This document shows positions 42,289-51,129 of a DNA stretch of 64,000 nt, piece by piece. This stretch comes from Chitinophagales bacterium. GTDB lineage: Bacteria > Bacteroidota > Bacteroidia > Chitinophagales > Chitinophagaceae. Position 1 is the first letter of the stretch, and each line of letters begins with the position of its first letter. A program made the translations under genes and the position numbers. The notes beneath the pieces are model-generated. The model had not been told where the DNA came from, did not search any database, and saw nothing but the letters and a program-made list of their open reading frames with translations. Where the stretch lies: NCBI GenBank assembly GCA_020636575.1, contig JACJXP010000002.1:554976-618975 (forward strand), given 5' to 3'.

Positions 42289-43113
42289 ATGGAGAAAACG
42301 GTTACGCAGATACATCCCCCCAAAGGTTTTTCACTCGGCTTAAAAGAACTCTGGCAGTACCGGGAGCTTTTCTATTTCTTTACCTGGCGGGATATTAAAG
42401 TCAAATACAAGCAAACCGTTTTAGGCATTCTTTGGGCTATTCTGCAACCCCTGGCACTCATGGCCATATTCACATTTCTGTTCTCAAAAACATGGCCTAT
42501 TGATACCGGCAATATCCGTTACCCCATCTTTGTTTTATCCGGACTTATTATATGGAACTTGTTCAGCAATGCCGTATCACATGCCGGTGAAAGCATGATC
42601 CACCATGCTGCCATCATCAAGAAGATATATTTTCCGAGGCTGATCATTCCGGGATCGTCCGTACTTACTGCTTTCTTTGATTTTATCATGGGGCTGATCG
42701 TTTTTATTATCTTTTGTTTTATATATAAACAGGGAAGCCATGTTTCAGGAGCTATATTTTTTTTAGCTGGCATTGTTATTATACTTCTGGCTGCTTTTGG
42801 TGCAGGGACATTTTTGGCTGCATTAAATGTAAAATACCGTGACTTCCGTTATACTGTACCTGTTTTATTACAGCTTTTATTTTTTTCATCGCAGGTCATT
42901 TATCCTTTGCATTCAATAGGTCAGCCATGGTTAAGAAACCTGTTATCATTAAACCCGGTGAATGCAGCATTGGAGTTATTCAGAGCCCCGCTTTCCGGAG
43001 CACAACCGGACAATAATATCGTTTTGATCGGCCTTGCAAGTACTATCACAATACTAATGGCAGGAATATATTTTTTCAGAAAAACAGAAGCCTACTTTGC
43101 TGACATAGCCTGA
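42289..43113 (+). CDS. polysaccharide ABC exporter, permease (Wzm type)
   Basis: A protein of about 274 residues with the ABC-2 permease pattern: LKELWQYRELFYFFTWRDIKVKYKQTVLGILWAILQPLALM, six membrane helices, and LLQLLFFSSQVIYPL...LNPVNAALELFRAPL. Wzm permeases export O-antigen or other undecaprenyl-linked polysaccharide. The ATG at 42289 is preferred over a TTG at 42271. The ATPase gene follows with a one-base overlap. The substrate may be a heptose-containing glycan given the upstream genes. Confidence 0.9.
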   Translation: MEKTVTQIHPPKGFSLGLKELWQYRELFYFFTWRDIKVKYKQTVLGILWAILQPLALMAIFTFLFSKTWPIDTGNIRYPIFVLSGLIIWNLFSNAVSHAGESMIHHAAIIKKIYFPRLIIPGSSVLTAFFDFIMGLIVFIIFCFIYKQGSHVSGAIFFLAGIVIILLAAFGAGTFLAALNVKYRDFRYTVPVLLQLLFFSSQVIYPLHSIGQPWLRNLLSLNPVNAALELFRAPLSGAQPDNNIVLIGLASTITILMAGIYFFRKTEAYFADIA

Positions 43114-44342
43114 TGCAACCAGCTATTGAGATACGAAACCTTGGGAAACAATATCCGCTTGTAACTTCACAACCTTACATTGCATTGAGGGATGTAATTT
43201 CCAATTCAGCTAAGAATTTCCTGAAGCCGGGAAAAAAAGCAAAAGAAAAATTCTGGGCCCTGCAAGATATCAACCTTGATATTATGCCAGGTGAAAGAGT
43301 GGGTATCATTGGACGAAACGGAGCAGGCAAAAGCACTTTATTAAAGATCATTAGCAGAATCACCCCTCCTACAACAGGACATGCAACCATAAGAGGCCGT
43401 GTAGGCAGTTTGCTGGAAGTAGGTACGGGATTTCATCCAGAACTGACGGGAAGAGAAAACATTTTTTTGAATGGGTCTATACTCGGACTTAAGAAAATTG
43501 AGATCGAAAAACAATTAGACGCCATCATTGACTTTAGTGGTGTTGAAAAGTTCATTGACACTCCGCTTAAACATTTTAGCAGCGGCATGCAACTACGTCT
43601 TGCATTCGCTGTTGCAGCACATCTTGAACCTGAGATATTACTAATTGATGAAGTACTGGCCGTTGGTGATGCTGAATTTCAAAAGAAATGCATCGGGAAA
43701 ATGGAAGATATCAGCAAAAACAGTGGAAGAACACTTCTTTTTGTGAGTCATAACCTTGGCGCTGTCCGTTCGCTTTGCAATAAAGTAGTGTATTTACAGA
43801 ACGGAAGAATAAAAGGTTTTGGAGCTATAGATACAATCATTGAACAATACCTGGGTGATATCTCATCGACACAAAATAAAAAAGCTGCAAAAGGAAATGG
43901 TAACGTAACAATAGAAAGCTGCAGGTTATTATCAGGTGAGAACGAAACGTCAGAACTATTTTTGGGCTATCCGGCTGCATTTGAACTAAAATTCACCTCC
44001 AAACAAGACCTTAAGAATATTGAGGTCGCATTTAATATCCGGAATATTTATGGCGACATTGTTACTCACTCTACTACTTTAGATAATAAAATTCAATTTG
44101 AAGCAATAACTAATGAAACACTAACTGTAAAAGCATCGTTATTATCAATAAATATAACACCCGGAGTGTATAGTATAGATATTTTTGTTTTGAATAATGG
44201 AGAACTGTGCCATGGCTATACAGACTTTATGGAATTCTCTGTTATTAATTCCGATAAAGCGCTACGGCCGGATGGTTTTCCACCTCATGTTATCACATTT
44301 TCTGAAACCAACTGGGAGATGATCCGGCATGAAGATCTATGA
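43113..44342 (+). CDS. polysaccharide ABC exporter, ATPase (Wzt type)
   Basis: A 409-residue protein. The ATPase domain has Walker A GIIGRNGAGKSTLLKII, signature HFSSGMQLRLAFAVAAHL and Walker B EILLIDEVLAVGDAEFQKKC. A C-terminal domain of about 150 residues (ELFLGYPAAFELKFTSKQDLKNIEVAFNIRN...GVYSIDIFVLN) matches the Wzt substrate-recognition beta-sandwich. Together with the upstream permease it would export a finished polysaccharide. Its stop overlaps the start of the GT17 gene by 14 bases. Confidence 0.92.
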   Translation: MQPAIEIRNLGKQYPLVTSQPYIALRDVISNSAKNFLKPGKKAKEKFWALQDINLDIMPGERVGIIGRNGAGKSTLLKIISRITPPTTGHATIRGRVGSLLEVGTGFHPELTGRENIFLNGSILGLKKIEIEKQLDAIIDFSGVEKFIDTPLKHFSSGMQLRLAFAVAAHLEPEILLIDEVLAVGDAEFQKKCIGKMEDISKNSGRTLLFVSHNLGAVRSLCNKVVYLQNGRIKGFGAIDTIIEQYLGDISSTQNKKAAKGNGNVTIESCRLLSGENETSELFLGYPAAFELKFTSKQDLKNIEVAFNIRNIYGDIVTHSTTLDNKIQFEAITNETLTVKASLLSINITPGVYSIDIFVLNNGELCHGYTDFMEFSVINSDKALRPDGFPPHVITFSETNWEMIRHEDL

Positions 44343-45210
44343 TTGTTTTTTATTCAATGATGAACTTGATCTGTTACGATTAAGATTAGAGTTTCTTAAA
44401 GACACAGTCAATCATTTTGTACTGGTGGAATCGGAAAGAACATTATCAGGCGAAAAAAAACCTTTACACTTTAAAAACAACCAGGATCAATTCAAAGAAT
44501 ATTCAGACCGTATCATTCACCTGGTGGCGCCTGAGAATGATCTTTCCCCCTGGGAATACGAATTCTTTCAACGAAACTATATTAAAGAAGCCTTGCAGAA
44601 ATGCAATGCAGATGACATGATCATGATCTCTGATGTGGATGAAATTGCGAACATCAAAGCCGTCATGCAATCACCGGGCTTTCAACTACCGGCACTTATT
44701 GAGTTGCCTGTTCATTATTATTATTTCAACCTCCGGTCAGCATTTACTTTTAAAGTAAACCTGGTGGCCAGTTGGGATTTTATTAAAGAAAAAGATCTTG
44801 GGCACCGGAATGAGCTATTCCCGGAATATACAGATAATGTGATCCATTGTAAAGATGTTAATACCGGATGGCATTTCAGCTATCTTTTTGGAACAGATAT
44901 TGAAAAGTATCAAAACAAGATCCGCTCTTTTGCACATAGCGAATATAATAATACCTATTATCTCAACAGTAAACGTATTAAACAATGTATTACACTAGGT
45001 ATAGATCTTTTTGAAAGGAGATTCATGAAGTTTAAAAGAAATGATGCAAGTATCAGTGCTATCAAGCCCTTGCTGCAACAGTTTTTTCCAGGTACATATT
45101 TCTATAATTCCAGGCCATTTGTAAAGTTGTCGCCGGCATATTGGCCATTTTTATTCCGTGTTTTTTTTCTGAACAGGTTAAAGGATTTTTTCCTGAAAAA
45201 CAGGAAATAA
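44329..45210 (+). CDS. family 17 glycosyltransferase
   Basis: A 293-residue enzyme of the GT17 (beta-1,4-GlcNAc transferase III-like) family: KIYDCFLFNDELDLLRLRLEFLKDTVNHFVLVESERTLSGEKKPLHF, DMIMISDVDEIAN and NVIHCKDVNTGWHFSYLFG. GT17 enzymes in bacteria decorate surface glycans. It overlaps the end of the wzt-like gene and so belongs to the export cluster. The C-terminal 40 residues are basic and aromatic, possibly membrane-associating. Confidence 0.85.
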   Translation: MKIYDCFLFNDELDLLRLRLEFLKDTVNHFVLVESERTLSGEKKPLHFKNNQDQFKEYSDRIIHLVAPENDLSPWEYEFFQRNYIKEALQKCNADDMIMISDVDEIANIKAVMQSPGFQLPALIELPVHYYYFNLRSAFTFKVNLVASWDFIKEKDLGHRNELFPEYTDNVIHCKDVNTGWHFSYLFGTDIEKYQNKIRSFAHSEYNNTYYLNSKRIKQCITLGIDLFERRFMKFKRNDASISAIKPLLQQFFPGTYFYNSRPFVKLSPAYWPFLFRVFFLNRLKDFFLKNRK

Positions 45211-45290
45211 GAGACCATCAAATCCACAATTGTGGGAAAATCAGCATAATATAGCTTCCATGAACTCCTGAAAAACAGTATTTTTGGCCG

Positions 45291-46136
45291 ATGAACTGGA
45301 CCAGGAAAAGGGCTGTAAAAGTAGCCATCCTTGATCTCTATGAAGGCGTTGCCAACCAGGGCATGCGATGTATCCGTAACATCCTGATAGAGTGGGCTGA
45401 AATGCATGATATCCTCCTATATGCCAAGGAGTACGACGTTCGCCTGAAAAATGAATTACCTGACACTTCTTATGATATATATATATCCAGTGGTGGCCCC
45501 GGCGATCCGCTGACCAGCCGTTATGAAGATTGGGACATTGGCTGGTGCCGCTGGCTCGATTCTATGGAAAGATGGAATAATAATCCATCTAACATAAAGA
45601 AGAAACAGGTATTCTTTATCTGTCATTCATTTCAATTAGCCAGCCGTTATTTCAATATAGGCATCGTTAGCAAACGAAAATCCACTTCTTTTGGCATCTT
45701 CCCGGTACATATGCTGGAAAATGGAAGAGATGAACCCATTTTTGACGGATTAAAGGATCCGTTTTACGCCGTGGACAGCAGAGATTTCCAGGTCATTCAG
45801 CCAAATCATGACCTGATGAATAAAATGGGTGCATCCATCCTTTGTATTGAAAAAAGCCGGCCACATGTTCCGTATGAAAGAGCAGTGATGGGAGTTCGTT
45901 TTAATGAAAACATGATCGGCACACAGTTCCATCCTGAAGCTGATGCCCCCGGTATGAGTCTTTACCTGCGAAGGGAAGATAAAAGAACTACCGTGATAGA
46001 AAACCATGGCGAAGCCAAGCTGAACAGTATGCTGGAACACCTTGAAGACCCTGATAAGATCATGTGGACCTATGCTCATGTTCTGCCAAATTTCCTGAAT
46101 TATTCAGTCAACCAACTCACAGAAGAACTGGTGTAA
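45291..46136 (+). CDS. class I glutamine amidotransferase-like protein
   Basis: A 281-residue protein with the class I glutamine amidotransferase fold. It shows VAILDLYEGVANQGMRCIRNIL, IYISSGGPGDPL as oxyanion-side motif, the nucleophile in FFICHSFQLASRYF (Cys-His-Ser-Phe-Gln instead of the usual GxCxGxQ), and the His-x-Glu pair in IGTQFHPEAD. All three catalytic residues are thus present, but the elbow differs. The ammonia acceptor is unknown. An ATP-grasp-like gene and a cupin gene follow, so it probably supplies nitrogen to a ligase reaction; this is inferred. Confidence 0.82.
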   Translation: MNWTRKRAVKVAILDLYEGVANQGMRCIRNILIEWAEMHDILLYAKEYDVRLKNELPDTSYDIYISSGGPGDPLTSRYEDWDIGWCRWLDSMERWNNNPSNIKKKQVFFICHSFQLASRYFNIGIVSKRKSTSFGIFPVHMLENGRDEPIFDGLKDPFYAVDSRDFQVIQPNHDLMNKMGASILCIEKSRPHVPYERAVMGVRFNENMIGTQFHPEADAPGMSLYLRREDKRTTVIENHGEAKLNSMLEHLEDPDKIMWTYAHVLPNFLNYSVNQLTEELV

Positions 46137-46203
46137 AAAACTATTTTATTTCTTTTTGCAGCCAGTAGGTGTTTTGCTAACTTCCATTTCATAATAAAGG
46201 GAT

Positions 46204-47400
46204 ATGATACCTGAATTACGTCAACAGTATAATGAATCATTCACCAATGAAAAGTACGAATCCTTTTTACAGGAATTAAATGCGGCTCATCCGGGTCAGA
46301 TCGAATTCAGGGTAGCTGAAACCCCCATTTTTGTGCCTAAAGATTTCACTCAAAAAATGCTTCATGCCTGTGAAAGCATTATTGATATCATTACTGATCC
46401 GCAATTCAAAACTCTCACAAAGAATGCAATCCCACCCGAGGTAAATGTGCCCGGTGAAGACGAGCATCCACAGTGTATCGCATTTGATTTTGGTATCTGC
46501 ATCAATGAGTCTGGAGGATATGAACCCCAGCTGATCGAAATGCAGGGCTTTCCCTCCCTGTTTGCTTACGAAGTATTATTGGATGATGTTTTTCAAAAAC
46601 ATTTCCCTGTACCCCGAAATTTTGATTGCTACCTGAACGGATACAACCGGGAATCCTACATACAGGCAATGAAAGATATTATCATCGCTGATCATGACCC
46701 TGCCCATGTGATATTATTGGAAATATATCCCCGTAAACAAAAAACCAGGATCGACTTTTATTGTGTGGAAGATTACCTGGGAATTAAAATGGTTTGCCTC
46801 ACAGAATTGATCCATGAAGGCAAAAAGCTGTATTATCTTAATGATGGAGTAAAAACAGAAGTAAAACGAATATATAACAGGGTGATATTTGATGATCTGC
46901 AACAACAGGCAACGGAAGTACAGGAAAAAGGAAAACTATTTTTTGAGGACTTAGATGTAGAATGGTGTCCGCATCCTAATTGGTTCTATCGCATCAGTAA
47001 ATACACTTTGCCATTGATCCGTCATCCCTATGTCCCGGCCACATATTTTCTTAATGAGATCAAACAAATCCCTGAAGATTTGGAAAACTATGTTCTGAAG
47101 CCCTTATTCTCATTTGCAGGACAAGGTGTGGTCATCGATGTAACTCAGGATGATATATCCAAAGTAAGTGATCCTGAAAACTGGATACTACAGCGAAAAG
47201 TAACTTATGCAGATGTGATAAAAACACCGGATGTGCCTGCAAAGGCAGAGATCCGTTTATTTTATTTTTGGAAAGACGGAACAAAAAGACCTGTCGCTGC
47301 TAATAATCTTGCCCGACTGAGTAAAGGCAAAATGGTGGGTGTCCGATACAATAAGGATAAAGAATGGGTGGGCGGAAGTTTCTGCTATTTTGAAAAATAA
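46204..47400 (+). CDS. putative ATP-grasp-like ligase
   Basis: A 398-residue soluble protein. The C-terminal third resembles an ATP-grasp core: NYVLKPLFSFAGQGVVIDVT, NWILQRKVTYADVI and AEIRLFYFWKDGTKRPVAANNLARLSKGKMVGVRYNKD. The N-terminal part (FDFGICINESGGYEPQLIEMQGFPSLFAYE) is distinctive. I cannot assign it to a named ATP-grasp family. It follows an amidotransferase gene and precedes a cupin gene by 5 bases; the trio may make an amidated small molecule or peptide. Confidence 0.7.
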   Translation: MIPELRQQYNESFTNEKYESFLQELNAAHPGQIEFRVAETPIFVPKDFTQKMLHACESIIDIITDPQFKTLTKNAIPPEVNVPGEDEHPQCIAFDFGICINESGGYEPQLIEMQGFPSLFAYEVLLDDVFQKHFPVPRNFDCYLNGYNRESYIQAMKDIIIADHDPAHVILLEIYPRKQKTRIDFYCVEDYLGIKMVCLTELIHEGKKLYYLNDGVKTEVKRIYNRVIFDDLQQQATEVQEKGKLFFEDLDVEWCPHPNWFYRISKYTLPLIRHPYVPATYFLNEIKQIPEDLENYVLKPLFSFAGQGVVIDVTQDDISKVSDPENWILQRKVTYADVIKTPDVPAKAEIRLFYFWKDGTKRPVAANNLARLSKGKMVGVRYNKDKEWVGGSFCYFEK

Positions 47401-47405
47401 ATACG

Positions 47406-47720
47406 ATGCAAAATCTCATCAATATTCCATACAAAGAGCTGGCACCGGGCATACTCACCAAACTGGTGCATGGGAAAAATATTACATTATCAGTAGTGGA
47501 GATCAAAAAAGGAAGTAAGCTTCCAAAACATCATCATGTACATGAACAGATCACTTTTATTGTAGAAGGAGAATTGAAAATGACAATTGGCCGTAAAACA
47601 AATGTGCTTACTCCGGGAACTGTTCATGTTATTCCATCGAATGTCCCGCATAGTGCCATCGCATTGACTGATTGCAGGGTGATCGATGTTTTCAACCCTG
47701 TAAGAGAAGATTACAAGTAA
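47406..47720 (+). CDS. cupin-domain protein
   Basis: A 104-residue single-domain cupin. Metal-binding motif 1 is GSKLPKHHHVHEQITFIVEGELKMTIG, and motif 2 is PGTVHVIPSNVPHSAIALTDCRVIDVF. The His triad and Glu of motif 1 and His of motif 2 are present, so it likely binds a divalent metal. It completes a compact operon with the ATP-grasp-like and amidotransferase genes. Reaction unknown. Confidence 0.85.
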   Translation: MQNLINIPYKELAPGILTKLVHGKNITLSVVEIKKGSKLPKHHHVHEQITFIVEGELKMTIGRKTNVLTPGTVHVIPSNVPHSAIALTDCRVIDVFNPVREDYK

Positions 47721-47797
47721 TTATTACACATAAACCAGAAATAGCAACCTTATATTGATTTAATTAATTCTGAGCGGAGTAAATAAATATTTTCTAC

Positions 47798-48592
47798 ATG
47801 ACTAAAATAATTCTATGCTGCTTTGGCTTTGTGATGCTCAACTCAAATTTATTTGCGCAGGAAACCGGGAGGATGGAAACAGACAGGCCTGATCAGACTG
47901 AATCACCTGTGATCACAAAGAAAAATTATATCCAGGCAGAGATCGGCTTCAATATTGAAAATGAGGATGAGCTTACTACAATTGTTCATCCCACTACACT
48001 TATTAAATACGGCATCAGCAAAAAATTTGAGTTTCGGCTGATCACTGAGCTTATTACAAAGGAAACACCTCTGATAATTCCCGCAGGTAATAAAAATATT
48101 ACGGGTATCCCACCCGTACAAATAGGAGGCAAATTAGCATTATGGGAAGAAAAAGGCCTTTTACCAATGACAAGTCTGATCTTTCATGCAGGACTTCCCA
48201 AAGTTGCCCGAAAAGAGTTTCAATTAATGCAATGGGCACCCAATTTCAGGTTTACCATGCAGCATACGCTTTCAAATAACATTGGATTGGGATACAATAT
48301 AGGAGCCGAATGGGATGGCATGTCCAATACTCCTTATTGGGTATATACCATTGCTCCCGGTTTTAATATTGGTAAAAACTGGTATGGTTATGTAGAAGCT
48401 TTTGGTTCTGTGCGACAAAATGATAAACCGCAACATGGATTTGATGCCGGCGTTGCCTGTTATTTTTCTGATGACACAAAAATTGACCTATCCGGTGGTG
48501 TTGGGTTAAATAAAGAATCCTTTGAAAATTATGTAGCTATCGGGTTCTCATTCCGCTTCAATACAAAGAAAGGATCAGCCAAAGAACAATAA
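47798..48592 (+). CDS. outer-membrane beta-barrel protein (MetA-pathway/transporter-like)
   Basis: A 264-residue exported protein with a signal peptide (IILCCFGFVMLNSNLFAQ). After ETGRMETDRPDQTESP it has alternating amphipathic strands (GYNIGAEWDGMSNTPYWVYTIAPGFNIGKNWYGYVEAF) and ends in Phe-rich strands (YVAIGFSFRFN), typical of the beta-barrel family often annotated 'transporter' or 'MetA-pathway of phenol degradation-like'. The TDRPDQTESP motif is characteristic in Bacteroidota. Its end overlaps the end of the convergent feoB by 18 bases. Confidence 0.8.
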   Translation: MTKIILCCFGFVMLNSNLFAQETGRMETDRPDQTESPVITKKNYIQAEIGFNIENEDELTTIVHPTTLIKYGISKKFEFRLITELITKETPLIIPAGNKNITGIPPVQIGGKLALWEEKGLLPMTSLIFHAGLPKVARKEFQLMQWAPNFRFTMQHTLSNNIGLGYNIGAEWDGMSNTPYWVYTIAPGFNIGKNWYGYVEAFGSVRQNDKPQHGFDAGVACYFSDDTKIDLSGGVGLNKESFENYVAIGFSFRFNTKKGSAKEQ

Positions 48593-50008
48593 CCATATCT
48601 GTGTAGTAAAAAAGCAGATGATCAGTCCTAATACGATCGGAAGAAATGTAGACACTAATGTCCACCTGGCACTTTTTGTTTCCTTGAATATAGTATAGAT
48701 CGTAGTTGAACAGGGATTATGCAGCAAACTAAATAACATCAAATTAATTCCTGTCAATAAAGTCCAGCCCCCGCCTCTTAACACTCTTTCTGTATCTGAT
48801 ACAGAATCCAGTTCAAACATTACCCCTGCACCAGATCCAACATCATGCATACCTGTACTAAGCACTGTTAGCATCAAAACAGTTGGAATCACAATTTCAT
48901 TGGCAGGTATAGCGATGATATAAGCAAGCAGGATAACTCCGTTCAATCCAAACAGGGCCGCAAATGGATCTGACCAATTAATGAAAATTTCAGCCAGGCT
49001 TTGTCCGCCGATATGCACGTTGGCAACAAGCCAGATCACAATACCAGCAGGCAGTGCAAAAACGATGGCCCTCCATAATACAAAGATCGTTCTGTCGATC
49101 AATGATGTATATAAGGTCTGTAATATTCGTGGTGGCCTGTAAGGAGGTAGCTCAAGGCTAAAGGATGAAGCCTCACCTTTCAGAACTGATCTGCTCAATC
49201 CCCAGGAAACAACAAGGCTAAAAAGGATACCCAGTAATGCAATACCCACTACAGCGCCGGCCGAAACAACACCAGCCCATTGTGAGGATACCGCACCACC
49301 AATGAATATAGTAGCGATCAATATTTGAGTGGGCCAGCGGCCATTGCACAGTGAAAAGTTATTGGTGATGATAGCGATCAATCTTTCCCTGGGACTGTCA
49401 ATGATGCGGGTAGCAATAACCCCGGCAGCATTACAACCAAAACCCATACTCATTGTCAATGCCTGCTTGCCATGTGCCCCTGCTTTTCTGTATAAGTTAT
49501 CCATATTGAAAGCTACCCTGGGTAAATAACCAAAATCTTCCAATAGAGTGAACATCGGAAAGAAGATTGCCATCGGCGGCAACATAACTGCCACTACCCA
49601 TGCCAGTGAAAGATAAGCACCATCGATCAATACACCACTCAGCCACCATGGAAACCCAATGGCATCAGCACCATTTTTCAGTAACGGATGAAGATTATCG
49701 ATCAGTAATGTTGCCAATAAACCGGAAGGAACATTTGCTCCGGCAACAGTGATCCAGAAAACAACTGCCAGCAAAATAAACATGATCGGGAAACCAAGCC
49801 AGCGACTGGTAACAACCCTGTCCAGCTTTGCATCCCAGTTATAATACTTTTTCTCTCCGGGCATCTGAACCGTTTTGCGGGCAATTGATGAAGCATCAGC
49901 ATAAATGGACTCGGTAACCGTGTCATGAAGATTGACACCAAGGTCCCATCGCAGGCTGTTGGCAGCCGCCAGTATCTCTTCTGAATTTTTAATGTTCTTG
50001 TTTTCCAT
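48575..50008 (-). CDS. feoB: ferrous iron transporter FeoB, C-terminal membrane part
   Basis: A 477-residue continuation of FeoB. It begins in the cytoplasmic linker (EEILAAANSLRWDLGVNLHDTVTESIYADASSIARKTV), then shows KLDRVVTSRWLGFPIMFILLAVVFW, the Gate domains (FTLLEDFGYLPRVAFNMDNLYRKAGAHGKQALTMSMGFGCNAAGVIATRIIDSPRERLIAI) and helices to the C-terminus. The G domain is encoded upstream in another frame, and the ATG at 50008 follows directly after an in-frame TGA. It is therefore the 3' part of a disrupted gene, or of an intact gene with assembly errors. FeoB imports Fe2+ across the inner membrane. Confidence 0.88.
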   Translation of the reverse strand: MENKNIKNSEEILAAANSLRWDLGVNLHDTVTESIYADASSIARKTVQMPGEKKYYNWDAKLDRVVTSRWLGFPIMFILLAVVFWITVAGANVPSGLLATLLIDNLHPLLKNGADAIGFPWWLSGVLIDGAYLSLAWVVAVMLPPMAIFFPMFTLLEDFGYLPRVAFNMDNLYRKAGAHGKQALTMSMGFGCNAAGVIATRIIDSPRERLIAIITNNFSLCNGRWPTQILIATIFIGGAVSSQWAGVVSAGAVVGIALLGILFSLVVSWGLSRSVLKGEASSFSLELPPYRPPRILQTLYTSLIDRTIFVLWRAIVFALPAGIVIWLVANVHIGGQSLAEIFINWSDPFAALFGLNGVILLAYIIAIPANEIVIPTVLMLTVLSTGMHDVGSGAGVMFELDSVSDTERVLRGGGWTLLTGINLMLFSLLHNPCSTTIYTIFKETKSARWTLVSTFLPIVLGLIICFFTTQIWLLFFG

Positions 50009-50317
50009 TCAACTGTCGTTTATACTGCTGAATTCACCGGTATCAGGCCCTGGGAAGATTTCCCAATTCACCGGAACTGATCGCATCAATGATACTTTGA
50101 TCACCTTCCAATAACCGTAATGCGACCCAATTACGGTTTGGCAATCCAGGAATTGTTTTTCCAGTTTTTCTGCCAAGACTGAAACAGCATGCCCCAGTTT
50201 TGCAGAACGGCTTTTTACCCTGTGTGGTTTACAGATGTATTTGCCTGATGCCACTTCTTCAATAGCTGCGATCAATTCAGGCATACCTTCTTTTTGCCTT
50301 GCGGCTGCAGGGATCAC
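50009..50317 (-). pseudogene. feoB: FeoB middle segment (frameshifted)
   Basis: The frame reads IPAAARQKEGMPELIAAIEEVASGKY...GHAVSVLAEKLEKQF, which is the linker after the FeoB G domain. Then it loses sense at LDCQTV. One base later the sense continues as PGLPNRNWVALRLLEGDQSIIDAISSGELGNLPR. At least one further shift is needed to reach the membrane part. Upstream, sense resumes as KKLGVPVIPAAARQ only if single A bases are added to AAA near 50355 and to AAAAAA near 50332. Confidence 0.75.
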
Positions 50318-50351
50318 TGGTACACCTAATTTTTTGATAAGGATCTTGTAT

Positions 50352-50813
50352 CTATTTCAATGTGTTTCTCCTGGCTTCATCCATCAGGTTCAGACAAACA
50401 ACAGCCCTGTCTGTTATTTCCAATACCTGTAATACAAGGTTAAGATTTCTTTCAAGCCGGGTTGCATCTACTACAATAACTGTTACATCTGGTCTGCCGA
50501 AAAGAATGAAATTCCTGGCCACTTCTTCATCGGTACTGGTTGACAATAATGAATAGGTACCGGGAAGGTCCACTACTTTATATCGCTTCTCTGCATAAGA
50601 ATAGCCACCCTCTGCCCGGGTAACTGTTTTACCTGGCCAGTTTCCTGTATGTTGTCGCAAACCCGTCAGGTTATTAAATACTGTGCTTTTTCCTGTATTG
50701 GGGTTACCAGCCAGTGCTATCACATAATCTACCCTGTCCATGGCAATACCCAACCGCACCAGGTTATCATGGTGGTGTACAGGACAATTTGCACAATCAG
50801 GCTGGTTGCTCAT
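50352..50813 (-). CDS. feoB: FeoB, N-terminal GTPase domain (truncated by frameshift)
   Basis: About 153 residues: [17 protein letters not shown]1 [40 protein letters not shown]3 [20 protein letters not shown], and G4 region [16 protein letters not shown], then a stop. The normal protein continues for about 550 residues. The N-terminal CxxC with HHH is a Bacteroidota-type extension. An alternative TTG start at 50834 is less likely. The ATG lies 17 bases inside the end of feoA, so feoA and feoB would be translationally coupled. Confidence 0.85.
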   Translation of the reverse strand: MSNQPDCANCPVHHHDNLVRLGIAMDRVDYVIALAGNPNTGKSTVFNNLTGLRQHTGNWPGKTVTRAEGGYSYAEKRYKVVDLPGTYSLLSTSTDEEVARNFILFGRPDVTVIVVDATRLERNLNLVLQVLEITDRAVVCLNLMDEARRNTLK

Positions 50814-51129
50814 ATTGATCTGTTTTTTTGTCAATGAATATCAGGTCCGCCTGTTTTCTGCGGATACCAATGGTAGCACCCATAATATTATAACCCACCG
50901 GGTCACCGGAAGCGCTTCTGATAACAGCTGAGATAACAGTACCGGGTACAATACCCAGGTCTAATAATCTTCTTCTTTGTTGTCCGCGGCAATTGGCAGA
51001 AATGCCTTTTACGATTGCTTTTTCGCCGATCTCCAATGAAGAAAGTAATTCTTGTTTTTCAGAAACCGGTTGCTGATCCGGTATCGGTTGCACAGTTACT
51101 GCAGAAGCAAACAATGGGGTAAGGATCAA
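50797..51129 (-). CDS. feoA: ferrous iron transport protein FeoA
   Basis: A 110-residue protein with a C-terminal FeoA (SH3-like) domain: [71 protein letters not shown]. FeoA supports FeoB. The N-terminal 30 residues are a poorly conserved lead. Its start overlaps the end of the dtxR-like gene by 4 bases (ATGA-type), so the regulator, feoA and feoB form one operon. Confidence 0.9.
   Translation of the reverse strand: MILTPLFASAVTVQPIPDQQPVSEKQELLSSLEIGEKAIVKGISANCRGQQRRRLLDLGIVPGTVISAVIRSASGDPVGYNIMGATIGIRRKQADLIFIDKKTDQYEQPA

Noticed and set aside
48575..50834. FeoB encoded as a genuine two-subunit split system
   Set aside because: The pieces do not begin and end at domain borders with own ribosome-binding sites; sense continues in alternate frames through the gap, which indicates frameshifts.
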